DNA of 64,000 nt, from contig JAVKOQ010000062.1 in assembly GCA_031835245.1 (NCBI GenBank), positions 62,001 through 126,000 on the forward strand, given 5' to 3'. Position 1 is the first letter of the stretch. Each line of letters starts with the position of its first letter. Under the pieces are notes generated by a model. That model was not told the DNA's origin, ran no database searches, and saw only the letters and a list, made by a program, of their open reading frames with translations. Below, in pieces: positions 54,317-64,000 of this stretch. This DNA is from Balamuthia mandrillaris. Taxonomy: Eukaryota > Discosea > Longamoebia > Balamuthiidae. A program made the position numbers and the translations under genes.

Positions 54317-55067
54317 TGGATGATTTGCTCATCTTTGTTTTAAAAAATCAGAACCACCAATCAGGAGAACTCTCGTTGGATAACATTCAACCCACGGATC
54401 GGCTTCAACAACTCGTTCGAGATCCAATCGCAATCTCCTTCGTTTGGACGTCCACCTCGTCCTCCTCCGAGGAAGCAACACAACAAAACTCTTCTGTCGT
54501 TATGAATGGTCATAGGAGCGATAACAAAGAACATAAAGACGAAGAGCCTTCGACACCGAGTCGCATTACGAAAACAGTGGGAGAGAAAGTCAGTTTGGTA
54601 GTAACCTTACGAAATCAGAGCGAGCAACAGTGCTTGAAGAACGTTCATTTGACGGTGGTACCGCAACCTGCTGACAGTGGCACAACAAAGCACGAAACGC
54701 TGAGAGCAGCAAGCACTTTGCGGAGCAAGCTCGCTTGGGTTGGCTCTCTCGATCTTTATTTGCCCTCTGTACGCTAACTCTCTTTGTCTATTTGCTGTTC
54801 TTTGGTGCTCACTTAACTCATTCTGTTTGTTGATGAAAACTGAAGTTGGGAAAGGAGTCAGTAACGCATGTAATCCCGTTCTTCCTGTTATGTGAGGGCG
54901 CATTCAAGTTCACTGCGTTGTGCCAATGCGGCAGCAACGATGCCTCCACAAACGAATCCGCCGAACTGGTTCAAGAAGAAGCAACTTCCCCTTCTGCTTC
55001 CTCACCTCCTTCTCCTCCGTTGAGCATTTGGAGCAAAGATGCAACTTTTCTTCATGTTGTGTCTTAA
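49519..55067 (+). CDS. TRAPPII subunit TRAPPC9 / Trs120
   Basis: The longest gene, with about fifteen exons. Start MQAIEAEGDMTSSKYMRVVL. The N-terminal part matches Trs120: VPVGDISESKFWQYANLVQT, GKVYLEFMDGRA, MIGILHCPSYSDLSKACGEF, and KKHLLFYLNTLLLDFAETLL. A tetratricopeptide-like helical region follows (DYCLLAADPHNALSL; AAEMAKVDGDTVWLAGAMEG; KLGFRRKFAFFLRQAAELHH), then a long run of Ig-like beta domains (IWVQYTTAHVKVRLSNPFAF; GKPLQTGVLTIRGCIIRAFN; GNVVHVISALPLLRIKH; FRLTGF-like TLRLTGFDVIVPSS). The end GKESVTHVIPFFLLCEGAFK then FTALC is typical of TRAPPC9. A Ser-run (53155-53215) and a Glu-run interrupt the second half. TRAPPII is a GEF for Rab11/Ypt31 (and Rab1) at the late Golgi. Its stop is 48 bp from the convergent PP4 gene. 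Confidence 0.92.
49714..49812 (+). repeat. (TTCTTTC)n tandem repeat in TRAPPC9 intron
   Basis: A regular 7-bp pyrimidine repeat fills the first intron of TRAPPC9 up to the acceptor. Confidence 0.93.
52691..52720 (+). repeat. (CT)n microsatellite in TRAPPC9 intron
   Basis: CT run immediately after a donor site, pyrimidine on the sense strand. Confidence 0.9.
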
Positions 55068-55114
55068 AACGAAAGGAAGAAGAAAACAACATGTTAAAAA
55101 ACTCGTTCATATTT

Positions 55115-56178
55115 TTACAAAAAGTAATCAGGGACTTCTTTGGTACTGTCGTAAGAAGGAGACTTTCTTTCGCTCTCCGGCGCAGCCACAAACGTGTTGA
55201 AATAGCGTTCCAACTTGTCGCTTACCTCCAGAATGGAGGCCACATTCCCGCAACGGTAACAATAGTTTGGAGCACTCCAAATGGTGGAGAGTTGATCATT
55301 AAAGAGAACCTTTTTTTTAAAGTTAGTTAGTTCGTTCGAAAAGAAAAAGAAATGAAGAAGGATAAAGCTACTTGATAGCCATCCATGCAAAGTTGGTGTG
55401 CCCGAAGGATGTGAGTCAGGTTGTTGACTCGCAGGAACTTGGCCACCACGTTAGAGCCAAAGGTATAGCCTGCCCCTCTATTGAGAAGAACAAGACAACG
55501 TGAGAAGTGAGTTGAGAGAGAGAACAAGAGCACAAAAGGAATGTGAGAAGTTAGAAGAGAGAAACAAAAGGAGAAGAAAAGAAAATAGGAAAGGGAGGAG
55601 AGCATACCTAGGAGAAGCGTTGAAACCTTCTTTGTCAGGATCAGGGTCAGACCACATTAAGTCGGCAAGAGGCCCATCCGGAGGTACCTCGCGGAAACGG
55701 TCCAGCACTCGGATTTGGTCTACCGACACTATGCCGGGAGACAATCCTGTTTGTTGCCAAATAATTTTGAGACAAAGCTTTCAAATGAAACAGCGAAAAG
55801 ACAGAAATAAAGAGGAGAAGAAAACAAAAGATATAGGGTTTCAAAACAGAGAAAACGAGAACAGTACAAAAGAGAAAAAGAAGAAAGAGGAAAGGTAAAC
55901 AGAAAGAGCCAAAAAAGAGGGGGAAAAAAACACAAGGAGTAGCAAAGAAACAAAAAAAAAACAAAAGAGAAATGAGAAAATGATACCTCCATGAACGGCA
56001 AAGAGTTTGTTATCAATGATAGCTGCAATGGAAAGGAAGTCGAAAACGTTGGTGAAATACTTCCATACATTAGCATTGCCGTACTTGCGCATACACTCGC
56101 CATAAAAGCCATAAACCTTTGTAGTAACGCAAGTCAGCTTTGGAAAGAGAGAAAGAAAGAAAGAAAGAAAGAAACGAC

Positions 56179-56218
<40 letters not shown>

Positions 56219-56224
56219 AACGAC

Positions 56225-56288
<64 letters not shown>

Positions 56289-56340
56289 AACGACAAGAAA
56301 CGACAAGAAACGACAAGAAAGAAAGAAAGAAAGAAACGAC

Positions 56341-56380
<40 letters not shown>

Positions 56381-56386
56381 AACGAC

Positions 56387-56422
<36 letters not shown>

Positions 56423-56437
56423 AACGAAAGAAACGAC

Positions 56438-56473
<36 letters not shown>

Positions 56474-56516
56474 AAAGAAAGAAACGACAAGAAAGAAAGA
56501 GAAAGAAAGAAACGAC

Positions 56517-56548
<32 letters not shown>

Positions 56549-56758
56549 AACGACAAGAAAGAAAGAAACGACAAGAAAGAAAGAAACGACAAGAAACGAC
56601 AAGAAAGAAAGAAAGAAAGAAAGAAAGAAATGGACAAGAAAGAAAGAAACGACAAGAAAGAAAGAAAGAAAGAAAGAAAGAAACGACAAGAAACGACAAG
56701 AACGACAAGAAAGAAAGAAACGACAAGAAAGAAAGAAAGAAAGAAAGAAAGAAATGAC

Positions 56759-56814
<56 letters not shown>

Positions 56815-57399
56815 AACGACAAGAAACGACAAGAAACGACAAGAAACGACAAGAAAGAAACGAATGATAAGAAAGCAGAGCAGCAGCTAACTTGAGTGAT
56901 TTGGCGTGACTCATGGTTGCCCCGCAGCAAATGTATGCGGGAGGGATAGCGCAGCTTCAGGCAGACGAGGAGGGTCATGGTCTCCACGCTGTAGAAGCCC
57001 CTATCCACAAAGTCCCCCAAAAACAGGTAGTTGGTGTCCGGCGGCTTGCCCCCAATCCGGAATAGCTCCAACACATCAAAAAATTGTCTTTTTTTTGGTT
57101 AACATAATATTATTTTAAAAGAAGTAAAATAGAAAAGAAAGAAAAGAAGTAAAAGAAAAGAAGAAAAGGATACAAAAAAAAAAAGCAAGCAAGCAAGCAA
57201 ACCCATGAACGTCGCCGACGACGGTGACCGGGGCCGAAATATTGAGGACGTTGGACTCGTAGATCAAGATCTCTTTCAACTTATCGCACAGCTGCTTGAT
57301 GGTAGTCTCGGGCAACAACTCGCAGCGATACAGCTGCTCGATGCATTTGTCCAAGTTGATGTTGGCGGCGCCTTTCCCCACCAACACCGTCGTCGCCAT
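55115..57399 (-). CDS. Protein phosphatase 4 catalytic subunit (PP2A-like)
   Basis: Six exons. PPP-family metal and catalytic motifs are intact: [70 protein letters not shown] and [12 protein letters not shown]. The C-terminus ends in DYFL, the carboxymethylated tail shared by PP2A, PP4 and PP6. [10 protein letters not shown] at the N-terminus and [11 protein letters not shown] favour PP4C over PP6 and PP2A. It removes Ser/Thr phosphates in DNA repair and centrosome control when bound to PP4R2/R3. The third exon is separated from the second by a 730-bp GAAA satellite intron. A GTCGACA site lies 52 bp upstream of the start. Confidence 0.93.
56150..56866. repeat. Large GAAA/CGACAA satellite in PP4 intron
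   Basis: About 715 bp of (AAAG)n interrupted by AAACGACAAG units at irregular spacing on the + strand; TTTC/GTTTCTTGTCG on the sense strand. It leaves several frames open on both strands and fills most of one intron. Confidence 0.96.
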
Positions 57400-57406
57400 T
57401 TTTGCC

Positions 57407-57437
<31 letters not shown>

Positions 57438-59033
57438 GCAGATATTTTGTGTCGACAAATTTGCACGAGGGGTCCAACGTGTCCACAAATATTATTGCAC
57501 ATCCGCTTCGAAGAAACTCTGTCCAATTCTAAACCACAGTTCTGCAATCCGATTGCAGTTGTGAGCTTTCTCCCTTCATGTCCCAGCTTCACTGGGGGGG
57601 GTTCCATTCTTATGACCCTCTCTCACTCATTCTCATAGCCAACGCTGTTTTTTCCTGGAGCTTGCCTCGGTATTCGGTGACCTGAGGAAAGGAGAACACA
57701 ACATTAACCCAAGGCTGTACCCTCACCAAAGTTCGCCCTGCCAGAAGTTATTTGTCGACGCGTGTCGATTCGTTGCATTTTCCCGCCAGCAAGAGGCGGA
57801 GTAGGCAGTAACCGGTAGTTTTCCGGCTTGTTGGACACTATTTTGCCCTCGGTAAAGGTACACTTTACCCCGCATTCCTTCTAAAAGAAAAAGAGGCCAA
57901 CGATGAAGAACAGGCATCCCAGTTAGTTTTATTCGCTCGTTCATTCGGTGTCAACACTGCGCGGGAGAGACTCACTGCCAGACATGCCTCTCTTGCAACA
58001 AAGGTACAGAGAGTGGTTCGTGACCTTCAAGAATAAGGCTTGGGAGGTGCGGATAGTTTTGCCTTCTTTCCGACAACAGCAATGGAGAAGTAGAAAGAGA
58101 GCACTGCAGAAGAAAGAAGAGAAGAAGGGAAAGGGAAGGGAGAGGAGGAACAAACTACAAGCATGGTGGATAGTACGATGCGTGCATTCCTATGCACTCC
58201 GGCAATGATATACAGCCCCAGCAATAACTTTCGGACAGAGAATTGCAAAACTACATTGAAATTCAACAATGGTCCAGTTCATCAGTTATTGCTCCGAATG
58301 GCATGGCAGGCAATACGTGTTTAAAAAAAAGAGTCTTCGTTTTCTTTGTGTCCAAAAAAAAAAAAAAAAGAGTAAAATGCATGCTAAAAACGAAAGCAGA
58401 ACATAATGGAAATAGTTTGTTTAGTTGTTCGTTTCTGGTGGGAAAAATCATCACAACTTTTTCCAAGCGAGAGGCTCCCAAGAACGCATTCCACAGTAAA
58501 GCCCATCCACCAGAAATAAGATTAATGGACATCCATGCTTGGGATGCTTGACATTCCGGCATATTCCACCTTCATACACAGCAGCACAAGGTATTCGGTT
58601 TATTGCTGAAGAATGAAGAGGCACATGAGAAAGGAGGCACACGGAAAAGGCGGAAGAAACCAGGAGAGAACACCAAAATTACTGTGCAAAATGTGTTTTT
58701 TCTGGATTCATTCCAATAACAACCCATAGCAAAAGTGAGAGAACCGAAAATGCATCCAGGGGTTCGGTGTATTTTCCTTCTCCGACGACGCTGACCAATG
58801 AAAGCGAATGAGGCTTGCGGAGCCCGGTCAAAGGGCTTCAACGCCTTTCTATTTCCAGCCCAGGAGACTGCCCCCTGGAGATTCACGTGCCAATTCCCAG
58901 CAATTTCAGAGCTAATCCACCCTGCAGCGAATCATATAAAAAGCAATAAAGTGAGAGTCCCCTTTTCCCCTTCCATCAACAAACAAATAACAAAAAACAT
59001 CCCCTTAACAACAACAACAACTACATCTTCGAA
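57400..59033. other. Gene-free 1.6-kb stretch between PP4 and cupredoxin
   Basis: The left end holds the PP4 promoter (GTCGAC at 57451-57456) and a second GTCGAC at 57754-57759. The longest ORF (57948-58208, basic, 86 codons, containing WFVTFKNKAWEVRI) has no recognised motif. No tRNA, tandem repeat or splice-linked exon chain is seen in 57600-58900. The right end is the cupredoxin promoter with TATAAAA at 58935. Confidence 0.5.
58935..58941 (+). promoter_or_regulatory. TATA box of the cupredoxin gene
   Basis: TATAAAA lies about 95 bp before the ATG and about 30 bp before a pyrimidine-rich CCTTCCATCAAC that could be the transcription start. It is the clearest TATA box in the window. Confidence 0.65.
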
Positions 59034-59096
59034 ATGAAAAGCTCAACTCTCTTGGTGCTGTTGGTTGCCTTGCTGGTTTGCTTCGGTAACGCTGTT

Positions 59097-59144
<48 letters not shown>

Positions 59145-59723
59145 GTTTTTCAGTCTACTCCATACAAAGATAGGCTAACATTACCTCACTAATCTTTAGC
59201 GGCCGTTGCCTCGGCCCATTCTAAGTGCCCTCACCACCACAACAACGGCTACGGCGATGGCGATGGCAATGGCGATGGCAATGGCGACGGCAATGGAGAT
59301 GGTGACGGTGATGGTGACGGCGATGGCAACGGCGGCGAGACCATCACGGTTATCGTGGGTCCTGGTGGACAAAACGTCTTCTCGCCGGAGAACGTGAATG
59401 CCAACGTCGGAGATACCATCCAATGGGTCTGGCAGGATGACACCCACACGGTAACCGAGACCACTGGCGCCAACTGCGAGACCGCCCCCAACGCTCTGTT
59501 CGACACCGGCATCCAAGATACGGGCTTCATGTTCTCCTACACCATCCAAGCGGGAGACGTCGGCACCATCTTCTACATGTGCGAAGTCCACTGCGAGGCG
59601 GGAATGGTGGGCACCATCACCGTCCAGGCCAATGGCGGCAATGGCGGCAACGGTGGTAATGGCGGCAATGGTGGCAATGGTGGCAACGGCGGCAACGGCG
59701 GCGATGTTGATTATGGCTACTAA
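59034..59723 (+). CDS. Secreted plastocyanin-like cupredoxin with Gly-rich repeats
   Basis: Two exons. The signal peptide (MKSSTLLVLLVALLVCFG) is split by a CT-tract intron (59086-59199) and ends near AAVASAHS. A His-rich CPHHHNN and Asp-Gly-Asn repeats (59233-59330) follow. One cupredoxin domain follows: GGQNVFSPENVNANVGDTIQ, WVWQDDTHTVTE (first His ligand), and IFYMCEVHCEAGMVGTITV (Cys, His and Met ligands). All four type-1 copper ligands are present. The tail is about 15 Gly-Gly-Asn repeats ending DVDYGY. The family carries electrons or binds copper outside the cell. With a strong TATA box it may be a cell-coat or cyst-wall protein; that is inference. Confidence 0.88.
59100..59139 (+). repeat. 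(CT)n microsatellite in cupredoxin intron
   Basis: CT run directly after the donor GTAACGCTG. Confidence 0.92.
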
Positions 59724-59780
59724 GCATGCTAGGCGCACCACGGAAAACACGCACAGTGACTCTCTTGCACATATAATGTA

Positions 59781-59786
59781 AATAAA
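59781..59786 (+). terminator. Polyadenylation signal of the cupredoxin gene
   Basis: AATAAA 58 bp after the stop codon, in a 183-bp gap to the end of the convergent HECT gene. Confidence 0.7.
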
Positions 59787-59906
59787 AAGAGAGTTTCTGT
59801 TCCTCCAAGAACTGCGTCCTTTTTTTTTATAAAAAAGTTGCCTTGTTAGCCAGCACGATAAACAACAACGGGAAAGCAACACGGCAGCAAAAAAACACTT
59901 GTTTGT

Positions 59907-60224
59907 TTAGCTCAACTCGAAGCCAGTGCTATGAGCAATGGCATAGAGCAGCTTCTCCCTCATTTTCTCTGGTGTTTCATAACTGCCCAACTTCAACAAA
60001 TTCATACATCTATGAAGGATGAAAGAAAAAAGAAACAAGGCAGATTAGAGGAAAGAAAAAAAAAGATAGAAAGTGAGGGTACGTACGTGGAAGCAGTGGG
60101 CAAACTTTGCTTGTCTCCATGTCGCTTGTGAATACAAAATGGAGGATTGAGATAGCGAAAACCCAGCAACGGGGGCTATGAACAATAAAAGCGGACAAAA
60201 ATGAGCAATAAGATACACACAGAG

Positions 60225-60264
<40 letters not shown>

Positions 60265-61498
60265 AAAAGGAAAAGAGAAGAGACGTACTCTACTGCTGCT
60301 TGTAACAAACTTAAGGAGCTGTCTTTGCTCTTTGGGTGTGAAGGACTGGACCACCGACCAAAACATCTCGATAGTGGGGTGCTGGTCGTGATAGCCAGGC
60401 CCGTAGGCAGTGTGTTCGCGGAGGTCTACCAGATCGATTCCACCCTCTCTTCCTGCGATGAGCAAATGTAGCTCGTGTTGGTTGAACATGCGAAGCCACT
60501 CTGGTGGAATTATGTCCGCAAATCCTGAATGGAATAGTACTACGTGAATAAAACAACGAGAAGGAGAAGACTAGGATAAGAAGATAAACCTTTGAGAAAG
60601 GCAGTGCATTGACGAGAGATTTGTATGTTGAGCCTATAGTTGGCCACCAAATAAATATACTTGATCCTGTTTTCGTTGGTTACTGGAATATCCTTTCCTC
60701 CTGGTATCAGTTCTCGTTCTGTTAAACGTCCAAACTCTTTTGTGTGATTTAGTTTGATCAAATGAAACAAAAATTAGTACCAAACGGTTGAGAAGAAAAG
60801 AGAACTAAAAGAGAAAGCGAGAACGCTAAATAATAGAGAGCGAAAAAAGGGAAAGGTATCGAACAAACCATCATCTGTGATGGTAAAATTCAAGCTAAAG
60901 TCTTGCTCCACATCGCCGGGATAGTGCTTCAGCACCATGAGATTTTTGTGTAACTGCGGATCCAAAAAGACGAGATCGTTAAAGTAGTTATGCTTGCGAA
61001 GCAGTTTGGCAAGGAAGAAGTTGGCAAAGGGCACATCCACCAAAATCGACTCATACAATGCTTTCCCTAACACCCTCCCCAAAAACTCCAACTGTTGCAT
61101 ATGGTCACCTGAAGATAATTTCTGGTGAGAACAAAATAAAACTAAAAACTAATACCATGAAAAAAAAAAAGAAACAAAACAAAACAGAAACAGAAACAAA
61201 AACAAAACAAAAGCTGTCAATCGTACTAGCAACTAGCTCCGAATGGGGATTAGGATAAAGTAAATGATCAGCAGTTTCTTTGAACAAGCCATAGCTGGAA
61301 CTAAATGCTGTCTTCGTCAACCTGAAATTGTAAGCAGCCCGTTAGCAAATGAACTTCCTTTTTGGCCTTCTCTCTCTTGCTTCCTTCCATAGTTGCTTAC
61401 TCTCGTGTTCTTCTGCGAAAGGAATGACGTACTCAGTCAAAAACTCTATTTGTTACAAAGGATAGGTAGAGTGAGTAAATGAGTGTATGTGAGAGAGG

Positions 61499-61530
<32 letters not shown>

Positions 61531-63586
61531 CAGAGTAAGAATTAGACCTTTGAACACGCCTCCACCATCAATGCCTGCCTCCGGCAATCCCTCAGTACTA
61601 ATGAACGATACCCGAATTATTCCTCGGAATGCTTCAGCTTTTGTGTTAAAGGTAGGCGATAAAAGTAGTGAGAAACTGAAAATCGCATGAAGAAGAGAAA
61701 GAGAGCTCAGAGTTTGTTCTTACGAGGAAGATAGTGCAGAGCATCAAACCCATCTTCAAGCACATAATCCCTCCGAACCGTAATTCTCGTATCCAACGGG
61801 TCGATCCGGTTCTTCATGTCACGGACAAGTTGATGGAAGAGTTCAACACGAAGGTCCGTTGGTACCACGAATGGAATGTGCTTCAAAATTCGCAGAGCTC
61901 GTTTGTCTTCTCTAGCCACATCTGTTTTGAACGTTTCCGTTTGTCGCCCAATTTCCTCCACGTTCCAATGCTCATCCATGCAAAACCGTCTTCGGGAGCT
62001 GAAAAGATTACCAATGTTTTGGGTTTTAGTTAACGAAAACATGACAAAGATAGTAAAGAAAGACGTACTTGCGATCGTAGAGCTGGCGCAGAACAGCAGT
62101 AATAGACTTTCGCAGAAACGAATCTTGATAAACCTTCAACAAAGCAGGGTCTTCGCCTCCTTTGCTCCAATACATCCTAAACACAATCCTCTTCAACATG
62201 CCAACCATCTCCGTAACCTCCGTTAATCTAAAGTGTGTCTCCCTCTCGAAGAACTCCTCGTCATCCATCGTAACTAATAAATGATTGTAACAGGCGCAAA
62301 ACAGGGATAACGCCGGCACCATCTGCTCCAAACTACCATCCATATCCTCTACAAAACCAAAAGTGGCCAATTGGTCCAGTTGTTGGCTGCAGGTGAGACG
62401 ATGCCAAAGCTTGGTAACAAAAGTGCTGTGAGAGGAGAAGGAGAGAGTGTTGAGGAGAGGCATTCGCAGAGAGGGATGATCCCGTTGCAGGGTGTTGCAA
62501 AGGCGACAAAGAACTTGGAGGCCTTCTGGGAAGAGCTTGTTGAAAGGTAGAAATAGTGTGGATGGACGTCGATGATCCTCTTCGGTGTCTTTGCCTTTGT
62601 CCTTTTGGCTCTCTTGAGTTTCCTCTGTTGTATGGAAACAATAAGAATACGAAAAATGACAAAGATAAAGAGCACATATACAACAACAAACCATCCAAGT
62701 AAAGTTTTATGAGAGAGCGAAGCAGATCGGGGTCCAACAGGAACTGCACGTGGTCAAGGATCTCCTCTTCTTTGAGTGTGTTGGAAATGGCACTCTGTGC
62801 GACGAGCATATTGGATTCCGCTTCTTCGGCTTCTCCTTCGAACTCTCCATATTCGTCAATTCTTTTTTGAGTGCGGTTTGCTAAGCGGAAGGCAGAGGAT
62901 AAGTGATTCATGAGCTGATTGATGGCAGCTAAATACTTTGTCTGTTGTTGGTTGGTTAAAAATTAAGTTTTTGGAATAATGTTAAAGAGTGCAAGAAGTT
63001 TAACAAAAAAACATAAATAAATAGCAAGTTAAGAGAACTAAAACAAAACACCAAAACGAAATAACAAAACAAACACCAAAATTAAAATGAGAAGAACCAA
63101 ACCATAACGGGCTCAGCACCCAGTCGAATGACGGACGGTCCCAAATCCAACAAATTCAGCAGCACACAACGACACAAGACGATACTTTCTTCCAATGTTC
63201 TTCTCTCTGCATCACCACCATCGTGCATTAGAGCGCTTGTATCCAAACAATCAGGAAAAACTTGAATCAATTCAGTCTCTTCCGCGGATGCAGAGGCAGC
63301 TTTGAACGCGGAGCTCAAGTCGGGAATGGAGAGTACGTAACGAACAAAGTCCTTACGAGCTCGTTGTGGAGCCGGCATAGTAGTGGTTGTTTTGGTGGCT
63401 CGACGTGAGGTACGCTCCTCCGCAGAGATAAAGAAGCTGTTTTTGAAAGGTGCCAAGGCGAGTTGCATGAGCTGCACAAAGAGCATTGCCTCTTTTGCTT
63501 TTGTTTCCGAAGTGGATAACCGTTGTTCTTTGTTGCTGCTGAGCAGAGATATCTTTAGGCAGTAAGAAGTGGAGGTCAGAATCGAA

Positions 63587-63630
<44 letters not shown>

Positions 63631-64000
63631 CCAGTATGCTATTAACCTGAGTTTTAAGAGCGTTTGTAATATTTCTATACAATTCATTGTTTACAAGAGC
63701 GTTCAAAATTTGAGCACAGACCTGTCTTTTGAGAGAAAGGCAAAGACAATAAGCAAGGAGCTCAAAACATGAACGGGAAAAAAAGAAGGTTGAGTCAAGG
63801 TACCCTTTTTGGTCGTAAGAGATGTTATTTACAAAGGAGTAGGCGGCTGGGCTTGTTAACGCTGCTAAAATATTAAGTGGCATTGACAGTTGATCCCCAG
63901 AAGGTGGTCTTAATGAGTGATAGAGATGAGTAATGCATCTTAAGAAGAATTGCTAACAAAAAACAACTAAGGCACGATAAGCTACCCTTCTAAAAGGTGG
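59907..64000 (-). CDS. UBE3C/Hul5-type HECT E3 ubiquitin ligase, 5' partial
   Basis: At least twelve exons; the N-terminus lies beyond the right edge. The HECT domain (59907-62050) reads ISFIR...FRIDGGGVFK-like segments, QLEFLGRVLGKALYESILVD, VPFANFFLAKLLRK, GGKDIPVTNENRIKYIYLVA, and PTASTCMNLLKLGSYETPEK with the catalytic Cys. REKLLYAIAHSTGFELS is the last segment. PPLLGFRYLNPPFCIHK and LPTASTCMNLL favour UBE3C over UBE3B. Upstream exons are helical (MPLNILAALTSPAAYSFVNN; VFRMYWSKGGEDPALL), like the UBE3C N-terminal region. UBE3C extends ubiquitin chains on proteasome-bound substrates. A (GA)n tract at 63590-63630 and others at 60230 and 61498 lie in introns with CT on the sense strand. Confidence 0.92.
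63590..63631. repeat. (GA)n microsatellite in HECT gene intron
   Basis: GA run on the + strand, CT on the sense strand. Confidence 0.9.

Noticed and set aside
55841-57074. Long frames of 200-357 codons on both strands of the GAAA satellite, some in frame with a PP4 exon
   Set aside because: The PP4 sequence [16 protein letters not shown] requires removal of the satellite as an intron; a low-complexity insert there would break the catalytic fold.
57160-57175. A second GTATCCTT-like word in a PP4 intron
   Set aside because: It lies inside the intron, 30 bp after a normal GT donor that gives the correct GDVHG/QFFD junction, so it is not a U12 5' site.

Overview
The window is nuclear DNA of a unicellular eukaryote. 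Almost every gene is split by short spliceosomal introns, promoters are short, and both strands are used. The protein repertoire includes an ATG5, TRAPPII, BORC, a TKL-type receptor kinase, PARP6/8, a HIT4-like protein, a BAR-SH3-WW protein and a secreted cupredoxin. Introns are packed with CT and CTT tracts, and one minor-spliceosome AT-AC intron is visible. Together these suggest a free-living amoebozoan of the Acanthamoeba/Balamuthia side of the tree. That placement is inference and was not tested against any database. No virus-like element, CRISPR array, rRNA or bacterial operon was seen.

Layout. 1-12.6 kb: a DEP-LNS2 protein (+, 5' end off the window), syntaxin 16 (-), an intronless orphan with a presequence-like N-terminus (+), NAA38 with an added zinc ribbon (-), and a lysosomal-type histidine acid phosphatase (+). 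12.7-13.3 kb: a cluster of tRNA-Glu-like fragments ending in an intact tRNA-Glu(UUC). 13.4-19.2 kb: sulfotransferase (+), ribosomal protein eS6 (-), mitochondrial TrpRS (-), COQ7 (-). 19.5-25.4 kb: BAR-like/SH3/WW adaptor (+), UMP-CMP kinase with an N-terminal extension (+), Rab5 (-). 25.7-26.2 kb: an unidentified ORF carrying a perfect 40-bp inverted repeat. 26.3-32.1 kb: receptor kinase (-), ASH-RhoGAP protein (-). 32.4-38.2 kb: ATG5 (+), SRP receptor beta (-), TRM6 (-). 38.4-45.9 kb: an orphan with a presequence-like N-terminus (+), HIT4-like SAP protein (-), PARP6/8-like (-). 46.0-57.4 kb: CIAPIN1/Dre2 (-), BORCS5-like (-), TRAPPC9 (+), PP4 catalytic subunit (-). 57.4-64 kb: a 1.6-kb stretch without a recognisable gene, a secreted cupredoxin (+), and a UBE3C-type HECT ligase (-) running off the right edge.

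There is no operon logic. Membrane traffic and autophagy (syntaxin 16, Rab5, TRAPPC9, BORCS5, ATG5, SRPRB, ASH-RhoGAP) and mitochondrial or redox functions (TrpRS, COQ7, CIAPIN1) are well represented. Neighbouring genes are close: ends of convergent genes lie 48 to 110 bp apart in several places, and divergent pairs share promoters of 180 to 350 bp.

The most notable signals are not genes. They are the AT-AC intron in Rab5, three genes whose start codon sits in (or nearly fills) the coding part of a tiny first exon, a recurring GTCGAC palindrome and TGACGTCA sites upstream of start codons, a sense-strand pyrimidine bias of intronic microsatellites, and the tRNA-Glu-fragment cluster. CDS coordinates below span introns.
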